Shown here in pieces: positions 8,401 to 15,440 of a stretch of DNA of 27,451 bases. Origin of the DNA: Trichomonas tenax (lineage: Eukaryota > Parabasalia > Trichomonadida > Trichomonadidae). Made by a program: the position numbers and the translations under genes. The number at the start of each line of letters is the position of its first letter. Position 1 is the stretch's first letter. The stretch covers positions 1-27,451 of the forward strand of contig JALKBU010000698.1 of the NCBI GenBank assembly GCA_023091735.1. The letters run 5' to 3'. The notes beneath the pieces are model-generated. The model worked only from the letters and a program-made list of their open reading frames with translations. It did not search any database and was not told the DNA's origin.

Positions 8401-11400
8401 TTCATCATACTCTTCATTCTTTCCGCTGCTAAGTCGCCCGCTATCTTTTGAGAGCTGGCATTCAAACCTCTTTCCTTTGCATCATTTTCAGCTTGTTTAC
8501 GAGCTTCGTTGGCAGCATCGTTGATGATTTTGTCGACATCTTCTTCCTTTGCCTTTTGAAGTTGTTTGAGTTTTTGATATTCACTCAGTGTTCTTTCTTG
8601 TTTCTTCTTTGGATCTGGAACCATTTCACCGAAATTTCTGATCTTCAATGAATGATGATTATCATTTTTATGCTTCTCAATGTTTTCATTAATTGCTTTT
8701 GCAATCTCTTTTTCGGCTGCTTCGTCAGATAGCTCCTTAGCTTTTGTTGGATCCATCTTCAATACTTTGGCATCTTTCTCAGCTTTATCTGCTGCTTTGA
8801 GACCACGAGTAAGAGGTAAATTATAAACACTATCAAAGTATCTTTCGGATGTATTTTGAAGAACAATATCATTGAATGGACGAGTGAGCTTCTTGTCATT
8901 TAAGTCATTTCTTCTCTTGTTTGTAGCATCTTCGCTGAGCTTCTTTTGGGTCTCTTCGTCAAGACCCTTCTTCTTGGCTTCATTCATTGCTTTGACTCCA
9001 GCGTGTTTTGCGAATTGTTCAATGATTTCCTTCTTTGCATCTGCCTTTGATTTCTCGCCAACTTTGGCTAATTCATCACCTTCAACACCTTTGGCTGCTG
9101 CTTCCTCCATAGCTTTGATTTGTGCAGCTCTTGAATAGTTGTGAGCATCAACTATCTGATCATCAACTTCGAACTCATCTTCCATCTTTTGACGGACTTC
9201 TTCTGCAGCTTTTTGACCGGCTTCTTCTTGTTGATTTTGATGAAGTTTCTTTGCTTTAGCAGCTTCAATTGCTCTTCTTTTAGCAGCTTCTGCTGCATCA
9301 TCGATCAATACATTCTTTTCTTCATTTTCGAAGAATTTTTCAATTGCTTTCTTAATTTCCGCATCATTATTATTTTGTTCTTCAGCACTTTTTAGCTCGT
9401 TGTCATCAGCAAAATCGTCATTATTTTTAAGCTTCCTTGCTTCTTGTGCATAGCGAATAGCTCTTGATTTTGCTGCTTCAGCAGCAATGTCGCCAATCTT
9501 CTTTTGCTTTTCTTCATCGAATCCTTGTTGTCTTGCTTGATTCTGTGTAACTGCTCTTGAAGCATCAGTGTACTCTTTGATTGCATTATTCCTTGCATCA
9601 TCTTCTGCTTGCTTTCCCGCGATCTTGATATCGTTTTCAGGAACACCAATACTCTTCATGTCGTCTTCGACTTTGACATGGCATTCTTCTGCCATTTGTT
9701 CGATGAGTTTGTGATTTGCTGGCTCAATGAAATCTTCGCCTGCAACGATTTGTGCAAGAATTGCCATTTCTTTGGAGAGTTCTTCATGATGAGGCATTGT
9801 TTCTGGAAATGCTGAAGTATCTTTGATGAAGTCCCGAACTTTAGCTGCTCTGTGATTTGCTGCTGCATCATCAATGTATTCCTTCTTTGAAACAGGATCG
9901 AGTTTCTTTTCATCTGCTTCTTTCTCAGCCATCATCTTTTTATGTTCACACGATGCATCAATATCATCTTTGATTTTGCCAATATCGAAATTGAACAAAA
10001 GAATATCACGATCAACATAATTTCCTGATGCTGCAGCTGCAAGTTCTGCATTCTTTCTAGCAAGATCTGCTTCTTTTTCGGCACCTGCAAATGACATTTC
10101 AATAGCTTCAAGTGCCCTCTTCCTTTCCTCTTCTGCTTTCTTTCTTGCCTCTTCAGCCTTAAGCCTGGCTTCCTCTTCTGCTTTCTTTTTGGCTTCTTCT
10201 TCGGCTTTAATTCTTGCTGCTTCATTGGCCTTCCTTTTCTCTTCTTTTTCAGTTTTTCTCTTTGCTTCTTCTTCGGCTTTGAGTTTAGCTTCTTCTTCTG
10301 CCTTCTTTTTGGCTTCTGCTTCTTTCTTTAATATTTCAGCTTCAGCAAGTTTTCTTGCTTCTTCTTCCTCCCTTAACTTATCTTCTTCGGCCTTCTTTCG
10401 TGCTTCCTCGTCGGCTTTCTTTTGAGCTTCTTCCTCTTCTGCCTTCTTAATCGTATCAATGAGTTTCTTCTTTGTTTCCTCGGCTTCTTTTGCTCTTGCT
10501 TCCTCAGCAAGTTTCATCCCCTTTGCAATCTTGACCTTATCAATAGGCATTCTCGGCTCTGTCACTGGTTTGTTTGTTCTCATTATTGCGCCATCCTCAG
10601 AGTCAATCATCGGCTGGACTTTGTATGGACTCTGTGGCCATGCTTCGACTTCTTCCTGTGCTTTACTACGACTCCTTCGCGGCGTTGATGGTTTTTTAGA
10701 AGGTTGCATAATTATCGGTCTGTTTGTTTTTGGTGTGTTTGGTGCAGTCGATTCTCTTTTCCTTCTAGGAGAGTATTCATTCATCGAAGCGCTTGATAAA
10801 TCAGCTGCGTTCAGATCTATTGGTAGCTTCGAAGAGACGCTGCTTGTGTTTGATGATAAACCGTATTGAAGTTCGTGATATCTTCGAATTGACGATGAAA
10901 AGTGCAGATTATGAGATGATCTGCTTGATGGCGCTCTTATGTATGTAATTAATCTGTCCTGGCTTTGTTTAGATAACGAACGAAGTGTATCAGATTCTGA
11001 TGCGAGGGAATCTGAAAATAGATGACTTGATGTCATTCCACTTGGTGCTCTGGATGGGTCCTCGAGTATCTCTTGAAAGTCTTGGAACACAGGCTCGAGT
11101 TCTGCTAATTTTTTATCTAAATCAGCGAATTGATCTGTTCCTGATTCATCAAATGTATTGTCCATCATGTAAATTTTGTTGTTTATTTCGTTTTGTTGCA
11201 CTTGTCGACGTATATTGTATATAAATTGACGATGTTGTGTATTTAACAGAGATTTTTTAGCTTCATGTAAACCAAGGAGTCTCCATACTTCATCTGTTAA
11301 TTCTTCGTTCATTTTAATCAAATCTTTTGATGTAAAGTTATAATCAATGATTAATTGTACGATTTCTTGTTCTTTTTTATATCTTGTTTCGAGATCGTTG

Positions 11401-11831
11401 TATTTTGCAACCATTCTAGATATTTCATCGCGAGATTTGTCGATTTTAACCTTTAGATCTTGATGATAATTTTTATCGAGAGAGTTTTCGTAGCTTTCTT
11501 GATACTTCTTTAGTCGCTTTATTGATAATTCTTTCTGTTGATACGTCTTATTTCGTTCTTCTTGAAACTCAGCGATTGATCTTTGCAATTCGACGAGTCT
11601 TGATTGTGTCGCATTTAATTCATTTTGCAAAATATCATTAGAGTTCAGTATAGAATCTGTCTCTCTTATCAAATGATTCGTATACTTAAGATATTGTTCT
11701 TTTTCATTTTGTAATTGCGGAATCAAGCTATTATTTTTCGATACAAACCGAGTAGACCGCTTCAATGGTTTGGGGGCAGTGCTGTTTTGTGATGTACTTC
11801 CGCTCCTCGCAAGCGAAGGCAGCCCCCTCAT
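5478..11831 (-). CDS. Giant coiled-coil protein with two KAEEEA-repeat blocks
   Basis: 2117 residues, no membrane segment and no catalytic domain seen. Order: a basic Ser-rich head (1-35), an amino-terminal coiled coil (about 37-250), and a Ser/Pro-rich linker (about 260-420). Next comes a first block of seven-residue K-A-E-E-E-A-x repeats (about 437-580), then a middle region (about 580-1165) of degenerate helical repeats with recurring GxDE..QKK..D.A patterns. A second, longer KAEEEA block (about 1204-1430) is followed by an acidic and basic disordered region (about 1480-1770, with an E-rich run near 1584-1624) and a carboxy-terminal coiled coil (about 1777-2110). Alternating E/K at i,i+4 spacing suggests long charged helices. 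Such proteins often build cytoskeletal structures in trichomonads; that role is inference. The ATG at 11831 is first in frame. A TCATCTG initiator candidate lies about 40 nt upstream (11870-11875). Confidence 0.9.
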   Translation of the reverse strand: MRGLPSLARSGSTSQNSTAPKPLKRSTRFVSKNNSLIPQLQNEKEQYLKYTNHLIRETDSILNSNDILQNELNATQSRLVELQRSIAEFQEERNKTYQQKELSIKRLKKYQESYENSLDKNYHQDLKVKIDKSRDEISRMVAKYNDLETRYKKEQEIVQLIIDYNFTSKDLIKMNEELTDEVWRLLGLHEAKKSLLNTQHRQFIYNIRRQVQQNEINNKIYMMDNTFDESGTDQFADLDKKLAELEPVFQDFQEILEDPSRAPSGMTSSHLFSDSLASESDTLRSLSKQSQDRLITYIRAPSSRSSHNLHFSSSIRRYHELQYGLSSNTSSVSSKLPIDLNAADLSSASMNEYSPRRKRESTAPNTPKTNRPIIMQPSKKPSTPRRSRSKAQEEVEAWPQSPYKVQPMIDSEDGAIMRTNKPVTEPRMPIDKVKIAKGMKLAEEARAKEAEETKKKLIDTIKKAEEEEAQKKADEEARKKAEEDKLREEEEARKLAEAEILKKEAEAKKKAEEEAKLKAEEEAKRKTEKEEKRKANEAARIKAEEEAKKKAEEEARLKAEEARKKAEEERKRALEAIEMSFAGAEKEADLARKNAELAAAASGNYVDRDILLFNFDIGKIKDDIDASCEHKKMMAEKEADEKKLDPVSKKEYIDDAAANHRAAKVRDFIKDTSAFPETMPHHEELSKEMAILAQIVAGEDFIEPANHKLIEQMAEECHVKVEDDMKSIGVPENDIKIAGKQAEDDARNNAIKEYTDASRAVTQNQARQQGFDEEKQKKIGDIAAEAAKSRAIRYAQEARKLKNNDDFADDNELKSAEEQNNNDAEIKKAIEKFFENEEKNVLIDDAAEAAKRRAIEAAKAKKLHQNQQEEAGQKAAEEVRQKMEDEFEVDDQIVDAHNYSRAAQIKAMEEAAAKGVEGDELAKVGEKSKADAKKEIIEQFAKHAGVKAMNEAKKKGLDEETQKKLSEDATNKRRNDLNDKKLTRPFNDIVLQNTSERYFDSVYNLPLTRGLKAADKAEKDAKVLKMDPTKAKELSDEAAEKEIAKAINENIEKHKNDNHHSLKIRNFGEMVPDPKKKQERTLSEYQKLKQLQKAKEEDVDKIINDAANEARKQAENDAKERGLNASSQKIAGDLAAERMKSMMKNYAASIKEADSAKQHPSSESKEVSLPADEAVSQNLSIATNEVSAASSKALDAQQQENARRLKELIEQEEARLKAEEDARLKAEEEARKKAEKEARLKAEEETRLKAEEEAQKKAENEAKLKAEEKEKLKAEQEAKKKADEEAQKKAEEAKRKAEEEVKLKAEEEAKKKAEEEAMKKAEEEHKKAEEDDKLREEAKNKAEEEARLKAEEDARKQAEEEAKKKAEEEAKIKAEEEAKRKADEEAEAKAAAELKLKADEEAKRKAEEDAKKKAEEEAKRKAEEEARQKEEDKKKAKEIFQAIDESKQKDLEVSQKQTDDGSKATENTTMKPDEQINKRINASKSAAEGNEPTKPSDEKQQYGSKPGYEYTLHRGDIDDLTQPDNAHKLSEPAKPNDKKSFRKNPSNEKLDVTGTPTTSDEQFLLISPLRTPKLKLFNEDAVYKVRDEEEESKSKEEENKEYEEEEEAPEEENNAEPEKVNKEEEPIEKPPVLQKPHPTLAVRRVRPHTSKPTRRNRIHLSDADKVKLRSSPNEMKNVKLIPKKVKVKRNPVLNNIVPSAAGANAGDDEEEDVSPFPRPNIDYNHNQASLILSPPLTPSAIKFKLDDLLDAPESPSSPSQLMSPTNKDFIISARRRLRRNLLLKIKIKGMEKSLAKYEADIEVLKDQKALIVFEQKLAQERLRIDRANITLTLTASESRPVTVDAGIDPLRSSTDIDNIKHEIEEKRGQAKSFSSFQEKHEVLNNIRKDSKEQELNLKLRQNKELDDQIQQLQEEIARRHGDISEEEVRREEIKKTPEENYAKQRTEIIDLDKKIEECNQILNHLTTRVNDHRWILDSKTKELAQERIKCKPDVPKLYKEFEANKKAKKLEDDKLKKLNADDEILTRTINKRRSRYGIQARRQLEEEIAQYKKDLEGCPQDFNIEQREIDQLQAQFGKEIKQVDRDIFRVKSEIETLKRGMPPQLRALIPQYIRSNQ
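7540..8220 (-). repeat. Second KAEEEA coding repeat block
   Basis: About 680 bp of degenerate 21-bp coding repeats (seven codons, consensus K-A-E-E-E-A-x) inside the giant coiled-coil gene. Codons vary freely between GAA/GAG and GCT/GCC/GCA while the peptide is kept. That points to selection on the helix rather than recent DNA expansion. The antisense strand reads as long S/A/F open frames that are only shadows of this repeat. Confidence 0.85.
10090..10520 (-). repeat. First KAEEEA coding repeat block
   Basis: About 430 bp of degenerate 21-bp coding repeats of the same seven-residue type as the block at 7540-8220, separated from it by a roughly 600-residue non-KAEEEA region. The two blocks probably share origin by internal duplication. 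Confidence 0.8.
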
Positions 11832-11929
11832 ATACTAACGGTTATAAAGTAATCAGTTATTTGATAAACAGATGATGTGTAAAGACTATTTTTATAGTTT
11901 TGAACCTTTCATTTTATTTGCTGGTAAGA

Positions 11930-12280
11930 GCCTGCCAATGCAGATCTGGACTGCCTGCGTGCATTTGATGATATATTTCTCTCAATTTCAGAAAGATTAA
12001 GATTTCATGAGATTTTATATCTTGCTTTGGAATCAAAATGTAGCTATAGATCGGCCTTCTGATGCATTTTACATCAACGACACTGTGATTTATCAAATTT
12101 GGGAGGAAGGTTTTCAAGTTATATTAACCTTATTTCTGATGCTCATAATGATGAAAGAAAGAAACAGTTGAAAATGTGATCAACAATTTAGGAACTACTA
12201 TGTGAAGATGGTTTTACTAAATATAATGGAAAATATGAATAAAATTAGAATCTTTCAAATGATTTTCAACAAAATTAGAA
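11930..12280 (+). pseudogene. Frameshifted plus-strand gene remnant, unknown family
   Basis: One frame (about 11930-12063) encodes EPANADLDCLRAFDDIFLSI followed by SERLRFHEILYLALESKCSY. Near 12050 the coding character passes to another frame reading SDAFYINDTVIYQIWEEGFQ. A further stretch with YYVKMVLLNIMENMNKIRIF reaches 12280. The remnant ends where palindromic unit 2 begins (12281), as the fragment at 1088-1201 ends at unit 1. The helical, Leu-rich pattern could be from a HEAT/ARM-type protein; I do not recognise it. No intact start. Confidence 0.4.
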
Positions 12281-12330
12281 GAATTAAATTTATATAATAG
12301 AGAGTTGTTTATTCAGTAGTTAACAGGTGT

Positions 12331-12465
12331 TTAGTTAGTCTTTGGTTGTTCCTGCTTCTACTCTGTGGCAGCAGCTGGTGTTGCTGCTTGTTCAGCAGCG
12401 TCCTGCTTTCCCTTCTGGTTCTGGTTCTGATTCTGCTTGCCGTGTGCTTGTCTTCTGTTAGACAT
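12331..12465 (-). pseudogene. Micro-protein copy C with premature stop
   Basis: Same frame and start as the intact copies, but codon 36 (12358-12360) is TAG in place of CAG (Gln36), removing the last nine residues. Otherwise it has the Asn16/Asp22 type seen in E and F, and a TCT Ser2 codon like copy A. It may still be translated as a 35-residue protein. The initiator TCATTTCTCTAAT (TCA at 12478-12476) is intact. Confidence 0.7.
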
Positions 12466-12470
12466 ATTAG

Positions 12471-12478
12471 AGAAATGA
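12471..12478 (-). promoter_or_regulatory. Initiator of micro-gene copy C
   Basis: Minus-strand TCATTTCTCTAAT directly before the ATG at 12465, same spacing (11 nt from A+1) as the other copies. Confidence 0.5.
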
Positions 12479-12824
12479 TGTGATTACTTATTCGATATTT
12501 TCAGAAGAAAAAAACTGGCAAAAAAATCACTTAGCATCGGTAAAAGAATAAAAAATTATGTTACTTTCCATTTTTTTTTCTTTGAATGTTCTCAAATATA
12601 CAACGAACAGAAATATCTCGCTCATGTCTTCTGATTCACTGTGTAGATCACAGAAGGAGAAATCCGATTGAGAAAGTGAATTTTGATATTTCTAACAGAC
12701 TGAAAATGTTTCTTTTGTTTTCATCATCAATATCAATTCTGTATTGATTGAAACTATCTTCGTTCAATATATTTAATTTAATTAATATTTTGACGCTGCA
12801 TATATGAAAGAATAAGTAATCACA

Positions 12825-12832
12825 TCATTTCT
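12825..12832 (+). promoter_or_regulatory. Initiator of micro-gene copy D
   Basis: CACATCATTTCTTTAAT precedes the ATG at 12838, with TCA at 12825-12827. The element is preserved although the gene behind it is frameshifted. Confidence 0.5.
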
Positions 12833-12837
12833 TTAAT

Positions 12838-12949
12838 ATGTTTAACAGGAGACAAGCAGAACCAGAAGGGAAAGCAGGACGCTGCTGAACAAGCAGCAAC
12901 ACCAGCTGCTGCCACAGAGCAGAAGCAGGAACAACCAAAGACTAACTAA
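12838..12949 (+). pseudogene. Micro-protein copy D with 23-nt deletion
   Basis: 112 nt from ATG to the ancestral stop instead of 135. The missing 23 nt lie after the codons for NRRQA, where the intact copies have two CAAGCA repeats; slippage or recombination between them probably removed the interval. The frame then shifts and stops at a TGA after 16 codons (reads MFNRRQAEPEGKAGRC). Codon 2 is also changed from Ser to Phe. The rest of the arm, including the 3' UTR, is well preserved. Confidence 0.8.
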
Positions 12950-12996
12950 ACACCTGTTAACTACTGAATAAACAACTCTCTATTGTTTAAAATTCA

Positions 12997-13227
12997 AACA
13001 TATTTTTTAAAACAACTATGTTTCATCTTTTAAATTCAATGACTCTTAGTTTGAAATATTCTTACAATGTGTTAAGTTATGATAAGATATCATTTGCTTT
13101 TTCACCATTGAAATTGTTAATGTTTGATACTTTCTAAGATGTATAATCATTGCTTCAACTATATAATAAGGAAAACATTCGTAATTTGGTTGATAATATG
13201 AGGTGATAAAAATAGATGTAATTTCAA
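12997..13227. other. AT-rich spacer between unit 2 and pair 3
   Basis: No gene. Short plus-strand open stretches such as SLLQLYNKENIRNLVDNMR (about 13140-13205) might be the far side of the remnant interrupted by unit 2, but stops are frequent and the link is speculative. Confidence 0.3.
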
Positions 13228-13263
13228 CAATAGAGAGTTGTTTATTCAGTAGTTAACAGGTGT

Positions 13264-13398
13264 TTAGTTAGTCTTTGGTTGTTCCTGCTTCTGCTCTGTG
13301 GCAGCAGCTGGTGTTGCTGCTTGTTCAGCAGCGTCCTGTTTTCCCTTCTGGTTCTGGTTCTGATTCTGCTTGCCATGTGCTTGTCTTCTGTTGCTCAT
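13264..13398 (-). CDS. 44-residue Gln/Ala-rich micro-protein, copy E
   Basis: Intact 44 residues of the Asn16/Asp22 type, otherwise as copies A and B. Ser2 is AGC. Compared with copy F I see only one change in the coding DNA, a silent His8 codon (CAT here, CAC in F). The initiator lies 11 nt upstream, as in the other copies. Just past the initiator, at about 13425, the sequence departs from the spacer of units 1 and 2 and enters the insert with inverted terminal repeats. Function unknown. Confidence 0.7.
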   Translation of the reverse strand: MSNRRQAHGKQNQNQNQKGKQDAAEQAATPAAATEQKQEQPKTN

Positions 13399-13403
13399 AT
13401 TAG

Positions 13404-13411
13404 AGAAATGA
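13404..13411 (-). promoter_or_regulatory. Initiator of micro-gene copy E
   Basis: Minus-strand TCACATCATTTCTCTAAT precedes the ATG at 13398, TCA at 13411-13409. It is only about 20 bp from the inserted element, so sequence further upstream has been replaced while the core initiator is kept. Confidence 0.5.
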
Positions 13412-13428
13412 TGTGATTACTTATATAG

Positions 13429-14708
13429 GGTGTGCAAGCGTGTGCAAGGGTGTGTTTAGCGCGGAAAGATTGGAGCAAATCTGAATCATTCTATTAACAC
13501 ATATATAATATACACCTATAATGACTCTTATATAGAGAAATGTGTCATATAATTTTGGCGCCATGGCGGAATATAAAATCAAAATTGAGTCCGAGGGCGG
13601 TTTCGCGGGAAAAATTGGTACCAAAATGTTCATTTTTTGATGTGACGAAGAAAGAATTTTCACTCTCTCTTCAAAAAATTTTTGAAACAATCTTTCTTTG
13701 TTATTATACGTATAGAATACCTCGTATATAATCTATGGATATACTCATAATTGTAAATGAATCTTAGGTTGCTGATAAGCAATCCCATAAATAGAGACGG
13801 CTCGAATTTTGACAATCTAAGATAGGATTGTTTGTTTTCATTGCAGTCAAACCAATGATTGATAAAAGACATAGACAATAGTTATCGTATATAATAGATA
13901 CAGTATTGATTATAATAACATTAGTAGATAGATGATTTATTAATGATATGAAAACGAAAATCTCGAAAGACATGTTTTCTCCGCAAACACAATTTTTTTA
14001 ACAAATATTTGATTCCCATCGAATATTTGCTTTTAAATTAATTACTGAGATGTGCCAATTACTTTTCTTAGGGACACAACGAATCTATAGTTGATGGTAT
14101 ATAACTTTCTTCAATTGAATGAAGTCAAATTTGATGTATATGGTCAAAACAGCATTTCAATTACAAATTTGAAAAAATATGACGTAATTTTTTTATTTTG
14201 ATCTGATACAGATATTATGAAGGAAAACAATGATATAATATATATAAATAAGATATATACTTATTGTATATTAACATTATATAGATTTTAGTTGATTATG
14301 AACACAATATGACATCATGACAAATGATGAAAGTGTTTTCACTTTTTTTGAAATTTCATAAAAAAATTCAGTTTCGCTTTTATACAGTAATTCAAGTTAC
14401 ACAGCCTTGATTTTTTATATTGCTCTATAGATTCCGATTTGTAATAGTTCGGCCTAGCTATACATATGTTTAAATTGATCTGTACTTTACTATTGGTCAC
14501 TATATTCAAGCAAGAAAACATTTTGATACCCAAATTGTGCAAAAAAAATGACGGATGTCAAAATTGTGATATTTAAGTGACTTATAATCGAAATAGAAAC
14601 TTCAAACCATAGCTATAATGCTTAAATTTGATAGGGTTTATAATGATGTTATTATAACATTTCAACTCATTCTCTATCTGTCTGTGCTAAACACACCCTT
14701 GCACACTC
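13429..14708. mobile_element. 1.28-kb insert with 21-bp terminal inverted repeats
   Basis: A perfect 21-bp inverted repeat, beginning GTGTGCAAGGG and ending TGTTTAGC, lies at 13440-13460 and in reverse complement at 14686-14706. At the left end the GTGTGCAAG motif is doubled in near-tandem (13430-13439). Both outer flanks carry TATA next to the repeats, compatible with a short TA-type target duplication but not proof. Inside there is only a 25-codon ORF with its own initiator-like site, and otherwise AT-rich DNA full of stops. It resembles a non-autonomous, internally deleted transposon. No transposase is visible. Confidence 0.5.
13563..13640 (+). other. 25-codon ORF with initiator inside the insert
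   Basis: ATG at 13563 in a locally GC-rich context (GGCGCCATGGCGG) starts MAEYKIKIESEGGFAGKIGT and stops at 13640. TGTGTCATATAAT (TCA at 13545-13547) lies 16 nt before the ATG, the same layout as real genes here. It may be the surviving 5' end of a transposon gene truncated by internal deletion, or chance. Confidence 0.3.
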
Positions 14709-14956
14709 TATATTTACATTTATTTCAAATTTTTCTCTTGTTTACACAGCGGAATGAAAAAGTTTGATTCAGATTCTAAATTTTGTATCTTTGTGATTTG
14801 CAAGTAATTTGCAGACATATTTTAATGTTTTCTCCGATATTTCATATATTGAGGACTGTTCACACAGAAAAATAAAATCATTTGAAAGTGTGTCAAACAT
14901 TTTGATGCTGTTCCTTCCTGTTTGTTCTCTGATCGTTTTATCCTAAAACAGAGAAG
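14709..14956. other. Spacer between insert and micro-gene copy F
   Basis: No gene seen. It is not similar to the spacers of units 1 and 2, so pair 3 did not simply arise as a third copy of the whole unit, or its spacer was replaced. Confidence 0.4.
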
Positions 14957-14961
14957 TCACA

Positions 14962-14969
14962 TCATTTCT
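14962..14969 (+). promoter_or_regulatory. Initiator of micro-gene copy F
   Basis: TCACATCATTTCTCTAAT immediately precedes the ATG at 14975, TCA at 14962-14964. The DNA upstream is unrelated to that before the other copies, which marks this 18-bp block as the shared core promoter. Confidence 0.55.
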
Positions 14970-14974
14970 CTAAT

Positions 14975-15109
14975 ATGAGCAACAGAAGACAAGCACACGG
15001 CAAGCAGAATCAGAACCAGAACCAGAAGGGAAAACAGGACGCTGCTGAACAAGCAGCAACACCAGCTGCTGCCACAGAGCAGAAGCAGGAACAACCAAAG
15101 ACTAACTAA
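14975..15109 (+). CDS. 44-residue Gln/Ala-rich micro-protein, copy F
   Basis: Intact, Asn16/Asp22 type, protein identical to copy E. Codon choice is uniform with the other copies and with the well-expressed genes at 16250 and 21538. Stop plus next base gives TAAA; a TGAATAAACAA element follows about 20 nt downstream. Function unknown. A small basic, Gln-rich disordered protein might bind nucleic acid or another protein, but nothing in the sequence decides this. Confidence 0.7.
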   Translation: MSNRRQAHGKQNQNQNQKGKQDAAEQAATPAAATEQKQEQPKTN

Positions 15110-15145
15110 ACACCTGTTAACTACTGAATAAACAACTCTCTATTG

Positions 15146-15440
15146 TTTAAAATAACTGATGTTTATCATATTGATATTTAAATATCATCAAATATGATTT
15201 TTTAAGCATTATAAAAGTATCTCATGAGTTCAAGTTCATTGGTGTTGTTCGCTTTCTTATAATACACAATCCATATTGAAACCAACTCTAATATATGCTT
15301 TCTTCTTGCAAAAATTATTTTCTAAAATCATATAACAAATAATAGGCCTCATACTTCGGTACTTATCTCCACTCATAGTCTAAGTTCAGTGTAGATAACA
15401 AAAGCAGCTCAAAATATCATAATTCAATATTCAAATTAAA
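15146..15440. other. AT-rich intergenic, nothing seen
   Basis: No open frame with coding character and no repeat beyond the end of the micro-gene arm. Confidence 0.4.

Larger units (their letters stand above)
12281..12996. repeat. Palindromic micro-gene unit 2 (copies C and D, both broken)
   Basis: A 716-bp second copy of the unit at 1206-1942, colinear over arms, spacer and outer ends. The length difference is mostly a 23-nt deletion in copy D plus small spacer indels. Both genes in this unit carry disabling changes, while the structure is otherwise preserved. Confidence 0.9.
13228..13416 (-). repeat. Left arm of inverted micro-gene pair 3
   Basis: 189-bp arm matching 14957-15145 in reverse complement, containing the intact copy E with its initiator and 3' UTR. 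Unlike units 1 and 2, the outer flank is different and the spacer is replaced by unrelated DNA, including a 1.28-kb insert. Confidence 0.85.
14957..15145 (+). repeat. Right arm of inverted micro-gene pair 3
   Basis: 189-bp arm matching 13228-13416 in reverse complement, nearly identical, containing copy F. The match begins at TCACATCATTTCTCTAAT and ends at CTCTATTG, so it includes initiator, gene and 3' UTR and nothing more. This defines the minimal repeated unit of the family. Confidence 0.85.

Noticed and set aside
11914..12117. 67-codon minus-strand frame upstream of the coiled-coil gene
   Set aside because: The plus strand of the same stretch has better coding character (the remnant at 11930-12280).
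15098..15116. ACTAACTAAACACCTG at the end of the micro-genes, reminiscent of the trichomonad intron 3' motif
   Set aside because: It lacks the terminal CACAG, there is no matching 5' splice site, and it coincides with the stop codon in every copy.
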